NCBI GenBank assembly: GCA_902493835.1
Contig: CABURG010000087.1
Span: forward strand, 1-7,102
Direction of reading: 5' to 3'
DNA: 7,102 bases
Source: an uncultured Collinsella sp.
GTDB taxonomy: Bacteria; Actinomycetota; Coriobacteriia; Coriobacteriales; Coriobacteriaceae
The notes under the pieces were generated by a model, which did no database searches, was not told the DNA's origin, and saw only the letters and a program-made list of their open reading frames with translations. Each line of letters starts with the position of its first letter. The stretch's first letter is position 1. The position numbers and the translations under genes were made by a program. This document shows, in pieces, positions 1 to 5,205 of this stretch.

Positions 1-531
1 CAGATTCCCGAGTCCACCTGCCCCGAGGTGAGCTTTGTCGGCCGCTCCAACGTGGGCAAGTCGTCGATTATGAACAAGCTATTTGGCCGCAAGAACCTAG
101 TCAAGGTTTCCAGTACGCCGGGCAAGACGAGCAACATCAACTTCTTTGAGGCCGATGACGTGCATTTCGTGGACCTGCCGGGTTACGGTTTCGCCCGTCG
201 CTCCAAGGCCGAGCGCGACCGCTGGGCCGAGCTTATCGGCGACTTTTTCGACTCCGAGCGCAGCTTTAACTTGGTGGTCTCGCTGGTGGACATTCGTCAC
301 GACCCCAGCAAGCTCGACCACGACATGATCGACTACCTACAGGGCAACGAGTTCAACTTTATCGTTTGCCTCACCAAAGCCGACAAGCTCAGCCGCACCC
401 AGCAGGCCCGCCAGGCAGCAGCCATCAAAAAGCAGCTCAACGTTCCGGCCGAGAACGTGATCATCACAAGCTCCCAGACCGGTACCGGCATCGACGAACT
501 CAAAAAGCGCATCGCCGAGGCCTGCCTCTAG
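1..531 (+). CDS. engB: Ribosome biogenesis GTP-binding protein EngB/YsxC (5' end outside window)
   Basis: This is a TRAFAC-class small GTPase of the EngB/YsxC/YihA family, which helps assemble the large ribosomal subunit in the cytoplasm. The frame is open from base 1, and 176 codons are visible before TAG at 529-531. The family is usually about 195-200 residues, so roughly 20 N-terminal residues lie upstream, and the GTG at 28 is internal rather than the start. The G-motifs appear in order: P-loop GRSNVGKSS at 40-66, the STPGKT switch-I segment near 112-129, DLPGYGFA from 172 (G3), TKAD at 373-384 (G4) and the SSQT segment near the C-terminus (G5). The SxPGKT and DLPGYGFA signatures separate EngB from Era, Der and Obg. 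No clear terminator follows the stop; the next gene starts 130 bp later. Identification is very secure; only the start is unseen. Confidence 0.97.
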   Translation, partial: QIPESTCPEVSFVGRSNVGKSSIMNKLFGRKNLVKVSSTPGKTSNINFFEADDVHFVDLPGYGFARRSKAERDRWAELIGDFFDSERSFNLVVSLVDIRHDPSKLDHDMIDYLQGNEFNFIVCLTKADKLSRTQQARQAAAIKKQLNVPAENVIITSSQTGTGIDELKKRIAEACL

Positions 532-559
532 TAAGGGCTCTTGGCAAAAGCTTTTGAGC

Positions 560-606
560 ATATCGCCCTAGTGATAGTCAATATTGAACTGTCACTAGGG
601 CGATAT
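560..606. repeat. Inverted repeat, 19-bp arms with 9-bp loop, upstream of the XRE gene
   Basis: The left arm is 560-578 and the right arm 588-606. They are complementary except for one position, which would be a G-U wobble in RNA. The nine-base spacer 579-587 is AT-rich. No T-run follows the right arm, so it does not look like an intrinsic terminator for engB. The right arm ends two bases before TTGACA at 608-613. It may be an operator for the neighbouring helix-turn-helix protein or a cruciform or hairpin in the 5' region; that role is inferred. Confidence 0.85.
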
Positions 607-607
607 C

Positions 608-613
608 TTGACA
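608..613 (+). promoter_or_regulatory. Possible -35 hexamer (TTGACA) for the XRE gene
   Basis: This is a perfect consensus -35 sequence, 49 bp before the XRE start codon. No good -10 hexamer is visible at 16-18 bp spacing (the bases there read roughly TAGGGA), so the promoter call is weak. Its direct contact with the inverted repeat at 560-606 would suit control by a bound protein. Confidence 0.35.
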
Positions 614-661
614 CCGAGGGAGTCGACATTAGGGATTTGATGGCAGGGAGGGTTGATTTAG

Positions 662-1360
662 ATGATCCAAGAGTTAACGGATCGTGGGCCGAGTAGGACA
701 TACCCTGTCTACTACCTCGAGGATGCAATGAACAACCTTGGCGACTGCTTTGACTATGCCGTTAACGATTATGGGGCAGAAGGATCGGAAGTTGCTGAAC
801 TCTTTTGCCTGAGCGGCGTAGCCCGCGAGTTCGAACGCGGCAACGCATGGGTAGTGTCGGGAAAATCGGGCGTTGAGCTGTTCGCGCTCATTGCCGAAAG
901 GTCCGGCTATCAATCAAGGCCGATGCCAAATCGAACCTACCGATTCGAAAAGACACCGGAATACTGGACAGGCTGGATGCTGGCATACCTGCAGTGGCGC
1001 TTAGGAGAGTCTTTCGAAGATTTGCTGCATGTCGTTCCATTCGATGTGCTACGCAGTCTGTACTACCCCTGGCACGAAGTCTCGGAGGAACGCGTGGCTC
1101 GCCTCGTCTGCGATATGGCGAAAAAAGCGTCCAGGCAAACCAAGCTTGCGTTAGCAAGAAAGAGGCTCAAGAAAACCCAACAAGATCTGGCATACGAATC
1201 GGATGTGTCACTCCGCTCAATCCAAATGTACGAGCAGCGCCAGAGAAACATCAATGAAGCTTCGGTAACAAGCGTAAGAGCCATAGCAAAAGCCCTCCAC
1301 TGCAACATCGAAGACCTCCTAGAGCCAGTCTTCGAATACAAAGAAACCAGCGCCGCCTAA
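662..1360 (+). CDS. XRE-type helix-turn-helix protein with conserved N-terminal domain
   Basis: The product is 232 residues. Residues about 159-222 form a Cro/C1-type helix-turn-helix; the TQQDLAYESDVSLRSIQMYE segment (172-191) gives the helix-turn-helix core, and the domain ends in the usual IEDLLEP. Residues 18-150 form a separate all-helical-looking domain with YLEDAMNNLGDCFDYAV, SGVAREFERGN, SGVEL and EYWTGWMLAYLQW. From memory, this pairing occurs in a Firmicutes/Coriobacteria family often encoded beside DUF3791 and DUF3990 genes (DUF3990 being ADP-ribosyltransferase-like). Neither partner is visible here, so it appears to be a solo copy. The ATG is fixed by an in-frame TAG directly before it and by a Shine-Dalgarno AGGGAGGG at 645-652. 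The helix-turn-helix suggests DNA binding and perhaps autoregulation through the repeat at 560-606. The role of the N-terminal domain is unknown. Confidence 0.88.
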   Translation: MIQELTDRGPSRTYPVYYLEDAMNNLGDCFDYAVNDYGAEGSEVAELFCLSGVAREFERGNAWVVSGKSGVELFALIAERSGYQSRPMPNRTYRFEKTPEYWTGWMLAYLQWRLGESFEDLLHVVPFDVLRSLYYPWHEVSEERVARLVCDMAKKASRQTKLALARKRLKKTQQDLAYESDVSLRSIQMYEQRQRNINEASVTSVRAIAKALHCNIEDLLEPVFEYKETSAA

Positions 1361-1508
1361 ACCAATATATTGCCAAGGTTTGTATCTAGTAAGCGCTCCT
1401 TACCAGCAAGAGTCCCTACCAATAGATAGCGGCTTAAAGGGCCGAAATCGTATGAATGGCATTGCGACTTCCAAATGGGTGACTGCTGCTTGAAAAGCTA
1501 TAGAAATA
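1361..1508. other. Gene-free stretch after the XRE gene
   Basis: I see no supported gene here. The longest plus-strand reading with an ATG (from about 1452) gives only 13 residues and has no ribosome binding site. Only short weak inverted repeats are present, for example GTAAG/CTTAC near 1389-1403. No convincing plus-strand terminator for the XRE gene was found. The sequence is AT-richer than the flanking housekeeping genes. Confidence 0.6.
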
Positions 1509-1528
1509 GGGGCCGATTTAACGGCCCC
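1501..1528 (-). terminator. Hairpin terminator for the small minus-strand unit
   Basis: The stem GGGGCCG at 1509-1515 pairs with CGGCCCC at 1522-1528 around a six-base loop. Read on the minus strand, the stem is followed by the moderately T-rich TATTTCTA (1508 down to 1501). It lies 34 bp after the stop of the 34-residue gene and fits as the end of the transcript from the two minus-strand genes. The T-tract is imperfect. On the plus strand no T-run follows. Confidence 0.6.
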
Positions 1529-1562
1529 AAGCATCGCATAAATGGCATATACGTTTTATCAA

Positions 1563-1667
1563 CTATTTCTTGTTTTTAACCCATTTGCAGATACGCCAAA
1601 TAAGCACTCCGACGAGAATCCAAACGAGAGCGATCATAATGTCTGAGCGTGCAGGAATTGGGATCAT
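1563..1667 (-). CDS. Small single-span membrane protein, 34 residues
   Basis: The reading frame runs ATG (1667-1665) to TAG (1565-1563) and encodes a 34-residue peptide. Residues 1-9 are polar and proline-containing (MIPIPARSD). Residues 10-26 are hydrophobic and tryptophan-rich (IMIALVWILVGVLIWRI), enough for one membrane span. The tail KWVKNKK is strongly basic, which by the positive-inside rule puts the C-terminus in the cytoplasm. A clear Shine-Dalgarno, GAGGAAG, sits at 1678-1672, four bases before the ATG; the internal ATG at residue 11 has none. The gene starts 24 bp after the stop of the secreted-protein gene on the same strand and is followed by a hairpin terminator, so the two are probably co-transcribed. 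Function is unknown. It could be an accessory to the secreted partner, a small toxin-like peptide, or a chance frame, though the ribosome binding site argues against chance. Confidence 0.68.
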   Translation of the reverse strand: MIPIPARSDIMIALVWILVGVLIWRICKWVKNKK

Positions 1668-1691
1668 TGAACTTCCTCAATTGATGTGAGT

Positions 1692-2207
1692 CTAGTTTGC
1701 ATAGGTGTGGAGCGTGCTGCCTTCCATGGTCGCTTGCAACACGGCGATACCGGACGTCATCCCCATCGATTCATAGTTGAGTCGATATGTCGCCTGTTTC
1801 GAGTTCCATATAAAGGACTCGTTAGTTACCGTACAGCCGATAGTCGTATAGTTTTGTCCCCAAGCGCTGGTAATGAGCGAGTTCGCTATCTTGATCTTGA
1901 ATTCGCGATAAATAAAAGGACTGTTGTAATAGATAGTCCAAGTTCCAGATGCGTTGTTGTAGTAACTGTCCCATATCAGGCTGGGTTCATTGGTTTTTTT
2001 AATTCCTATTACTGCAACGGTCCCATCCTTAAGCTTGATTTGATGAGACTGCTCGGGACCTTTCGTTAAATCAAAATCTTGGGTTGCGCCAGAAATTGCG
2101 ACAGCATCGCTTTCTGCAGCATAAGCAGTCGAAGGGCTAAACGAGAAACATATCGGTAATATCAAAAGTATCGAGAGGAAAAACGAAGCTTTGAGTGTGC
2201 GTAACAC
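1692..2207 (-). CDS. Secreted hypothetical protein, DUF5626-like, probable GTG start
   Basis: The product is about 171 residues, exported by a Sec signal peptide. It has a basic start (LRTLK), a hydrophobic core (ASFFLSILLILPICFSF) and an AYA-AES cleavage site near residue 30. There is no proper lipobox: the bases before the cysteine encode LPI. The mature part is polar and aromatic-rich, with a likely beta-sandwich pattern. The segments FDLTKGPEQSHQI, KIKIANSLITSAWG, SKQATYRLNYES and TSGIAVLQATMEGSTL recall the DUF5626 family of secreted Gram-positive proteins; this is from memory and moderately uncertain. An ATG exists at 2222, but the sequence GGAGGTGG begins inside that codon and lies seven bases before GTG 2207-2205, so the GTG is the better start. 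The gene is AT-rich relative to engB and the thr genes, suggesting acquisition. Function is unknown. The 34-residue membrane protein follows 24 bp downstream. Confidence 0.82.
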   Translation of the reverse strand: MLRTLKASFFLSILLILPICFSFSPSTAYAAESDAVAISGATQDFDLTKGPEQSHQIKLKDGTVAVIGIKKTNEPSLIWDSYYNNASGTWTIYYNSPFIYREFKIKIANSLITSAWGQNYTTIGCTVTNESFIWNSKQATYRLNYESMGMTSGIAVLQATMEGSTLHTYAN

Positions 2208-2212
2208 TTTGA

Positions 2213-2220
2213 CCACCTCC
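2213..2220 (-). promoter_or_regulatory. Shine-Dalgarno deciding the GTG start of the secreted protein
   Basis: On the minus strand this reads GGAGGTGG, a near-perfect anti-16S match. GGAGGT ends seven bases before GTG 2207-2205. It overlaps the alternative ATG at 2222-2220, which therefore cannot use it, and no other Shine-Dalgarno is seen upstream of that ATG. Confidence 0.75.
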
Positions 2221-2245
2221 ATACTGCGATGCCTAGTTAAATAGT

Positions 2246-2273
2246 AGCATAGATAAACAGTTTATTATGTAAC
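2246..2273 (-). promoter_or_regulatory. Candidate promoter with palindromic spacer for the secreted-protein gene
   Basis: On the minus strand, GTTACA (2273-2268) and TATGCT (2251-2246) form a -35/-10 pair with a 16-bp spacer; each matches the consensus at four of six positions. Inside the spacer lies the perfect palindrome ATAAAC-A-GTTTAT (2253-2265), a plausible operator. The expected transcript start would give a leader of about 30 bases before GTG 2207. This is inference from sequence only. Confidence 0.35.
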
Positions 2274-2464
2274 CTAAAAAGCCCCTATCTGCCCGGCGCC
2301 CCTTCAAAGCGTGGGTCCCTGTAGACATTCTCAGCAAGGTAAACGCAGGGATGGTCGGGGTGTTCCCCTCAAAATTATTCCGCAGCGCGAAGGCCTCTCG
2401 TCTGTGGCTCCGTTGGAGCACAAGATTAAATCAGCGAATGCGATTATCCTGTCGAGGCTGCGCA
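2274..2464. other. Intergenic stretch with degenerate repeat, no gene supported
   Basis: Open frames cross this stretch on both strands, but none has a ribosome binding site, recognisable domain or sensible ends. It holds a degraded relative of one arm of the palindrome at 2465-2581 (listed separately) and a short hairpin GCTCC-GTT-GGAGC at 2407-2419. No T-run follows that hairpin on either strand, so it is not called a terminator. Confidence 0.55.
2357..2385 (+). repeat. Degenerate direct copy of the left part of the 2465-2581 palindrome
   Basis: The bases 2357-2385 align with 2474-2500. Both contain GGGG, then TTCCCCT, then AAAA, then TCCGCAG, in the same order and nearly the same spacing, with a few substitutions and two small gaps. 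The matching second arm of this copy is not seen, so it looks like a decayed remnant or a half element. Confidence 0.55.
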
Positions 2465-2581
2465 GGTCCCCTTGGGGCTTCCCCTGAAAACAATCCGCAG
2501 ATCGAATTGCCCCGTCGCGCGAAGCGCACGACGGGGCAATTCATGATCGAGGACGTTTTCAGGGGAAGCCCCAAGGGGACC
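2465..2581. repeat. 117-bp nested palindrome immediately 3' of thrB
   Basis: The outer arms are 2465-2491 and 2555-2581, 27 bp each and perfectly complementary. Nested inside is a second perfect pair, 2504-2517 and 2529-2542 (14 bp). At the centre is GCGAAGC (2519-2525), known as an unusually stable DNA mini-hairpin. The outer arms themselves contain GGGG-CTT-CCCC. The element begins 23 bp beyond the thrB stop. No T-run follows it on the minus strand, so it is not a standard intrinsic terminator. It resembles REP- or MITE-like repeated extragenic palindromes. A protective role for the thrB mRNA 3' end is possible but inferred. I suspect further copies elsewhere in the genome. Confidence 0.9.
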
Positions 2582-2604
2582 GGTGAGAGCAATGAGGCAG
2601 GGCG

Positions 2605-3486
2605 CTACAGGTACTCGATTTGAGCGCCCTCGGTGTCGCACGTCAGAATATGCGTGTCACACTTGGGGAACTGCTCACGCAGCTTGACCTGCAGGAACTT
2701 TGCCACGATGGTGTCGTCAGTCACGGCCATGAGGGTCGAGCCCGAACCACTAATCCAGATGGTCTTGGCGCCGCCGTTAAGGCAGGTATCGCGCACGGCG
2801 TTGTAGTCGGGGATGAGGCGGCGACGATAGGGCTCCTGGATGCGGTCGTCATTAGCGGCGGCAATCAGGTCCAGGTCGCCGGTTTCCAGGCCGCGCGTCA
2901 TGCCGGCGATGCGGCCCATTTGCCATACGGCAGTGGAGAGTGGAATCTCCTGCGGCACAACCTTGCGCGCCTCGCTCGTATGTACCTCGTAGGGCGGAAT
3001 CACAGTAATAAAACGAAGCTTGTCGCTTACCTCGTAGCGCAGGCACTGGGGAAGCGAATCGGTCGGCGTAAAGGAGCAGACGGCGCCGCCCAGGATAGCG
3101 GGGGCGACGTTATCGGGATGCCCTTCGACCTCGGTGGCAATGCGGACGAGCTCGGCGCGGTCGACGGTGTGGCCCGTCAGCGCGGCGGCAGCCATGATGC
3201 CGGCGACGACGCAGGTGGAGCTGGAACCCAGGCCACGGGCGACGGGCACGTCGGTCTGAATGTCGATAGCGACGGGGAAGGCCGGCTCGCCCCAGGCGGC
3301 CAGAGCATCGACAAAGCTCACATAGACCAGGTTATTCTCGTTTTGGAACTCCTCGGGGCAGCCCGTGATGGTGAGCTTGTCGGCGCGCTCGAAGGTGAAG
3401 TGCGAGTAGAGGCTGACGGCCATGCCGAGGGTGTCGTAGCCGATGCCTAGGTTGGCGCTGGTTGCTGGGACGGTGATTTTGATCAT
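2605..3486 (-). CDS. thrB: Homoserine kinase
   Basis: This cytoplasmic GHMP-family kinase (EC 2.7.1.39) uses ATP to phosphorylate L-homoserine to O-phospho-L-homoserine, the substrate of threonine synthase. The product is 293 residues, typical for ThrB. Motif 1 is PATSANLGIGYDTLGMA (7-23). The ATP-binding loop is PVARGLGSSSTCVVAG (81-96). EGHPDNVAPAILGG (121-134) carries the family DNVAP signature, and motif 3 is WISGSGSTLMAV (244-255). The ATG at 3486-3484 has a strong Shine-Dalgarno AGGAGGA at 3498-3492. It lies downstream of thrC on the same strand, but 201 bp away and separated from it by a terminator and a 112-bp palindrome. A second palindrome abuts its 3' end. Its expression therefore may depend on read-through or on its own, unclear promoter. 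All key motifs are intact. Confidence 0.97.
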   Translation of the reverse strand: MIKITVPATSANLGIGYDTLGMAVSLYSHFTFERADKLTITGCPEEFQNENNLVYVSFVDALAAWGEPAFPVAIDIQTDVPVARGLGSSSTCVVAGIMAAAALTGHTVDRAELVRIATEVEGHPDNVAPAILGGAVCSFTPTDSLPQCLRYEVSDKLRFITVIPPYEVHTSEARKVVPQEIPLSTAVWQMGRIAGMTRGLETGDLDLIAAANDDRIQEPYRRRLIPDYNAVRDTCLNGGAKTIWISGSGSTLMAVTDDTIVAKFLQVKLREQFPKCDTHILTCDTEGAQIEYL

Positions 3487-3491
3487 GTGGG

Positions 3492-3498
3492 TCCTCCT
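3492..3498 (-). promoter_or_regulatory. thrB Shine-Dalgarno, directly after a long hairpin
   Basis: On the minus strand this reads AGGAGGA, five bases before the ATG at 3486. It begins only two bases after the end of the palindrome at 3501-3612. In the mRNA, a very stable stem would therefore stand directly before the ribosome binding site without covering it. Confidence 0.85.
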
Positions 3499-3500
3499 GG

Positions 3501-3612
3501 GCGGGTCTGGCCGTTTAGTTCGCTGCTCGGGCAGTCCTGACTCGCTCGGAAAGCATATTAAGTGCTTTCCGGCTCGTGCGGAACTCGCGACGAACTAAAC
3601 GGCCAGACCCGC
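3501..3612. repeat. 112-bp palindrome in the thrB leader
   Basis: The outer arms 3501-3522 and 3591-3612 are 22 bp and perfectly complementary. An inner stem, CGGAAAGCA at 3547-3555 with TGCTTTCCG at 3563-3571, has an AT-rich seven-base loop. Between them are smaller partial pairings, such as CTGC-TCGG-GCAG at 3523-3534. The sequence is unrelated to the palindrome at 2465-2581 although size and layout are alike. It lies between the thrC terminator and the thrB ribosome binding site. On the minus strand the inner loop gives TAATAT, a possible -10, but its -35 partner (TTCCGC) is poor. No target-site duplication is visible at its edges. Confidence 0.88.
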
Positions 3613-3640
3613 TCGCATGCTCGTCATCATCCCGAAAGCT

Positions 3641-3678
3641 AAATAAAAAGAAGGTGCGCCGGCTTTCGCCGGCGCCTT
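3641..3678 (-). terminator. Intrinsic terminator of thrC
   Basis: On the minus strand the stem AAGG-CGCCGGC, GAAA tetraloop, GCCGGCG-CA-CCTT (3678 to 3651, with a two-base bulge) is followed by CTTTTTATTT (3650-3641). It begins ten bases after the thrC TAA. The strong GC stem, stable tetraloop and T-tract make this a standard Rho-independent terminator, which would limit thrC transcripts from reaching thrB. Confidence 0.9.
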
Positions 3679-3687
3679 ATAAGGGGT

Positions 3688-5205
3688 TTAGTTGGTTGCT
3701 ATCTTTTTTGCAGCCTGCTCTACGTAGTTGGACATGTCGGCTACGTCGCAGACGTCTTCGAAGCGGACGGGTTTGGATTCGAGTTCGGCGAGCTGGGCCG
3801 GTGCAACCGTGTTGGTCGCCTGCTCGAGCACGCGCATGGCCTCAAAGTCGTCCTCGGGAACGTCGAGGCCCAGGGCGTCGCAGCAGGCGCGCGGGAACTT
3901 GTAGGGGCTGGCGGTCGAAAGCAGCACGCGAGCCTTGGCGCCCTCGGCGGGAGCGACCTTTTCAAAGACGTGATAGCCGCAAGCGGTGTGCGGGTCGATC
4001 ATGTAGCCGTTGGCGTCCCAGCAACTCTTGATGGCAGCGCGGACCTCGTCCTCGCTGGCCCAGCCGCAGCCAAAGACGCTCTGAATCTTGGCCAGCAGCT
4101 CGGCGTGCACCTCGTAGCGACCAGTCTGTGCCAGCTGCTCCATAAGGCCGGCAACGAGCTCGCAGTCGCCGTCGGACAGGAAGTAGAGCATGCGCTCGAG
4201 GTTGGAGCTGATGAGGATGTCCATCGACGGCGAAATGGTCGTGAAGAACGGACGGTTGCGGTCGTAGACGCCGGTGGTCAGGAAGTCGGCAAGCACGTTG
4301 TTCTTGTCGCTCGCGACGATGAGCTTGGCGACGGGCAGGCCCATGCGCTTGGCGTAGTAGCCGGCCAAGATATCGCCAAAGTTGCCGGTGGGCACACAGA
4401 ACTCTACGGCGTCGCCAGCCTCGATAGCGCCGGCGCGCAGCAGCTGCGCATAGGCGGCAAAGTAGTAGACGACCTGCGGTACCAGACGGCCGACATTGAT
4501 AGAGTTGGCGCTCGAAAGCACCGTGCCGGCGGCCTCAAGACGCTCGGCAAGCTCCTTATCGGCAAAGATGCGCTTGACGGCACTCTGGGCATCGTCGAAG
4601 TTGCCACGAATGCCGCAGACGGCGACGTTATCGCCCTCCTGCGTGGACATCTGCAGGTTCTGGACGCGGCTGACCTTGCCCTCGGGATAAAAGACGGTAA
4701 TACCCGTGCCCGGGGCGTCGGCAAAGCCGGCGAGTGCTGCCTTGCCCGTGTCGCCCGACGTGGCGGTGACGATCATGATGCGCTCGGCGCCGCCGTCCTT
4801 GGCGGAAGTGCGGGCCATCAAGCGGGGGAGCATCTGCAGGGCGACGTCCTTAAAGGCACTCGTGGGGCCGCCAAAGAGCTCCATCACATAGGTCTGAGGG
4901 GCGTCAGCGCCCGGCGCAGCGTCGAGTTTGACGAGCGGCGTAACCTCTTCACTCGCGAACGTGCCGCGGTATGCCTCGTCGACACACGCCGAAATTTCTT
5001 CGGCCGTGTAATCATTCAGTAACATTCCCAACACATCTTGAGCGATTTCAAAGTACGATTTATCTGCAAGCGAGCTGATATCGACCTGCTGGGTGCCAAG
5101 CTCGTCCGAGACAAACAAACCCCCGTCGGGAGCGATGCCGGTGCGGATTGCCACCTTACTTGAGCACGATAAAGTGCGTCCTCGTGTACTATGATAAGTT
5201 CCCAT
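3688..5205 (-). CDS. thrC: Threonine synthase
   Basis: This PLP-dependent enzyme (EC 4.2.3.1) converts O-phospho-L-homoserine and water to L-threonine and phosphate, the last step of threonine synthesis. With the chosen start it has 505 residues. It opens with the family N-terminus YHSTRG and APDGGLFV (26-33). The PLP-binding lysine lies in FGGPTSAFKD (111-120, Lys about 119), and TATSGDTGKAAL (147-158) gives the phosphate-binding region. The length fits the longer ThrC class with the extra C-terminal domain. The frame extends to an ATG at 5250, but a Shine-Dalgarno GAGGAG at 5220-5215 lies nine bases before ATG 5205-5203, and homology begins there. It is divergent from lysC, with 104 bp between the starts, and is followed by its own terminator, then thrB. 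No leader peptide or riboswitch is seen upstream. Confidence 0.97.
   Translation of the reverse strand: MGTYHSTRGRTLSCSSKVAIRTGIAPDGGLFVSDELGTQQVDISSLADKSYFEIAQDVLGMLLNDYTAEEISACVDEAYRGTFASEEVTPLVKLDAAPGADAPQTYVMELFGGPTSAFKDVALQMLPRLMARTSAKDGGAERIMIVTATSGDTGKAALAGFADAPGTGITVFYPEGKVSRVQNLQMSTQEGDNVAVCGIRGNFDDAQSAVKRIFADKELAERLEAAGTVLSSANSINVGRLVPQVVYYFAAYAQLLRAGAIEAGDAVEFCVPTGNFGDILAGYYAKRMGLPVAKLIVASDKNNVLADFLTTGVYDRNRPFFTTISPSMDILISSNLERMLYFLSDGDCELVAGLMEQLAQTGRYEVHAELLAKIQSVFGCGWASEDEVRAAIKSCWDANGYMIDPHTACGYHVFEKVAPAEGAKARVLLSTASPYKFPRACCDALGLDVPEDDFEAMRVLEQATNTVAPAQLAELESKPVRFEDVCDVADMSNYVEQAAKKIATN

Noticed and set aside
1686..2069. Plus-strand frame of 127 codons opposite the secreted-protein gene
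   Set aside because: The minus strand has a signal peptide, a strong Shine-Dalgarno and a following terminator. The plus frame has none of these.
2100..2207. Possible lipoprotein signal in the secreted protein
   Set aside because: The only cysteine in the signal region follows LPI, not a lipobox with a small residue before it. An ordinary AYA-A cleavage site is present instead.
2407..2419. Short hairpin GCTCC-GTT-GGAGC as a thrB terminator
   Set aside because: It has only a five-base stem and no T-run on either strand, and it lies almost 200 bp from the thrB stop.
2233..2421. Minus-strand frame of 62 codons upstream of the secreted protein
   Set aside because: It has no ribosome binding site or domain, and it reads through the degenerate repeat and the candidate promoter.
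2351..2641. Overlapping frames on both strands (2351-2623 plus, 2444-2641 minus) that read through the 117-bp palindrome
   Set aside because: Their similar peptides come from the palindrome itself. They have no ribosome binding site or domain, and the minus frame overlaps the end of thrB.
2620..3450. Long plus-strand frame (276 codons) opposite thrB
   Set aside because: It is an antisense shadow produced by GC-rich codon use. thrB has all GHMP motifs and a ribosome binding site; the shadow has no recognisable domain.
3576..5022. Plus-strand frames opposite thrC (3576-4031, arginine-rich; 3970-5022, 350 codons)
   Set aside because: Both are antisense shadows of thrC, with low-complexity composition and no motifs.
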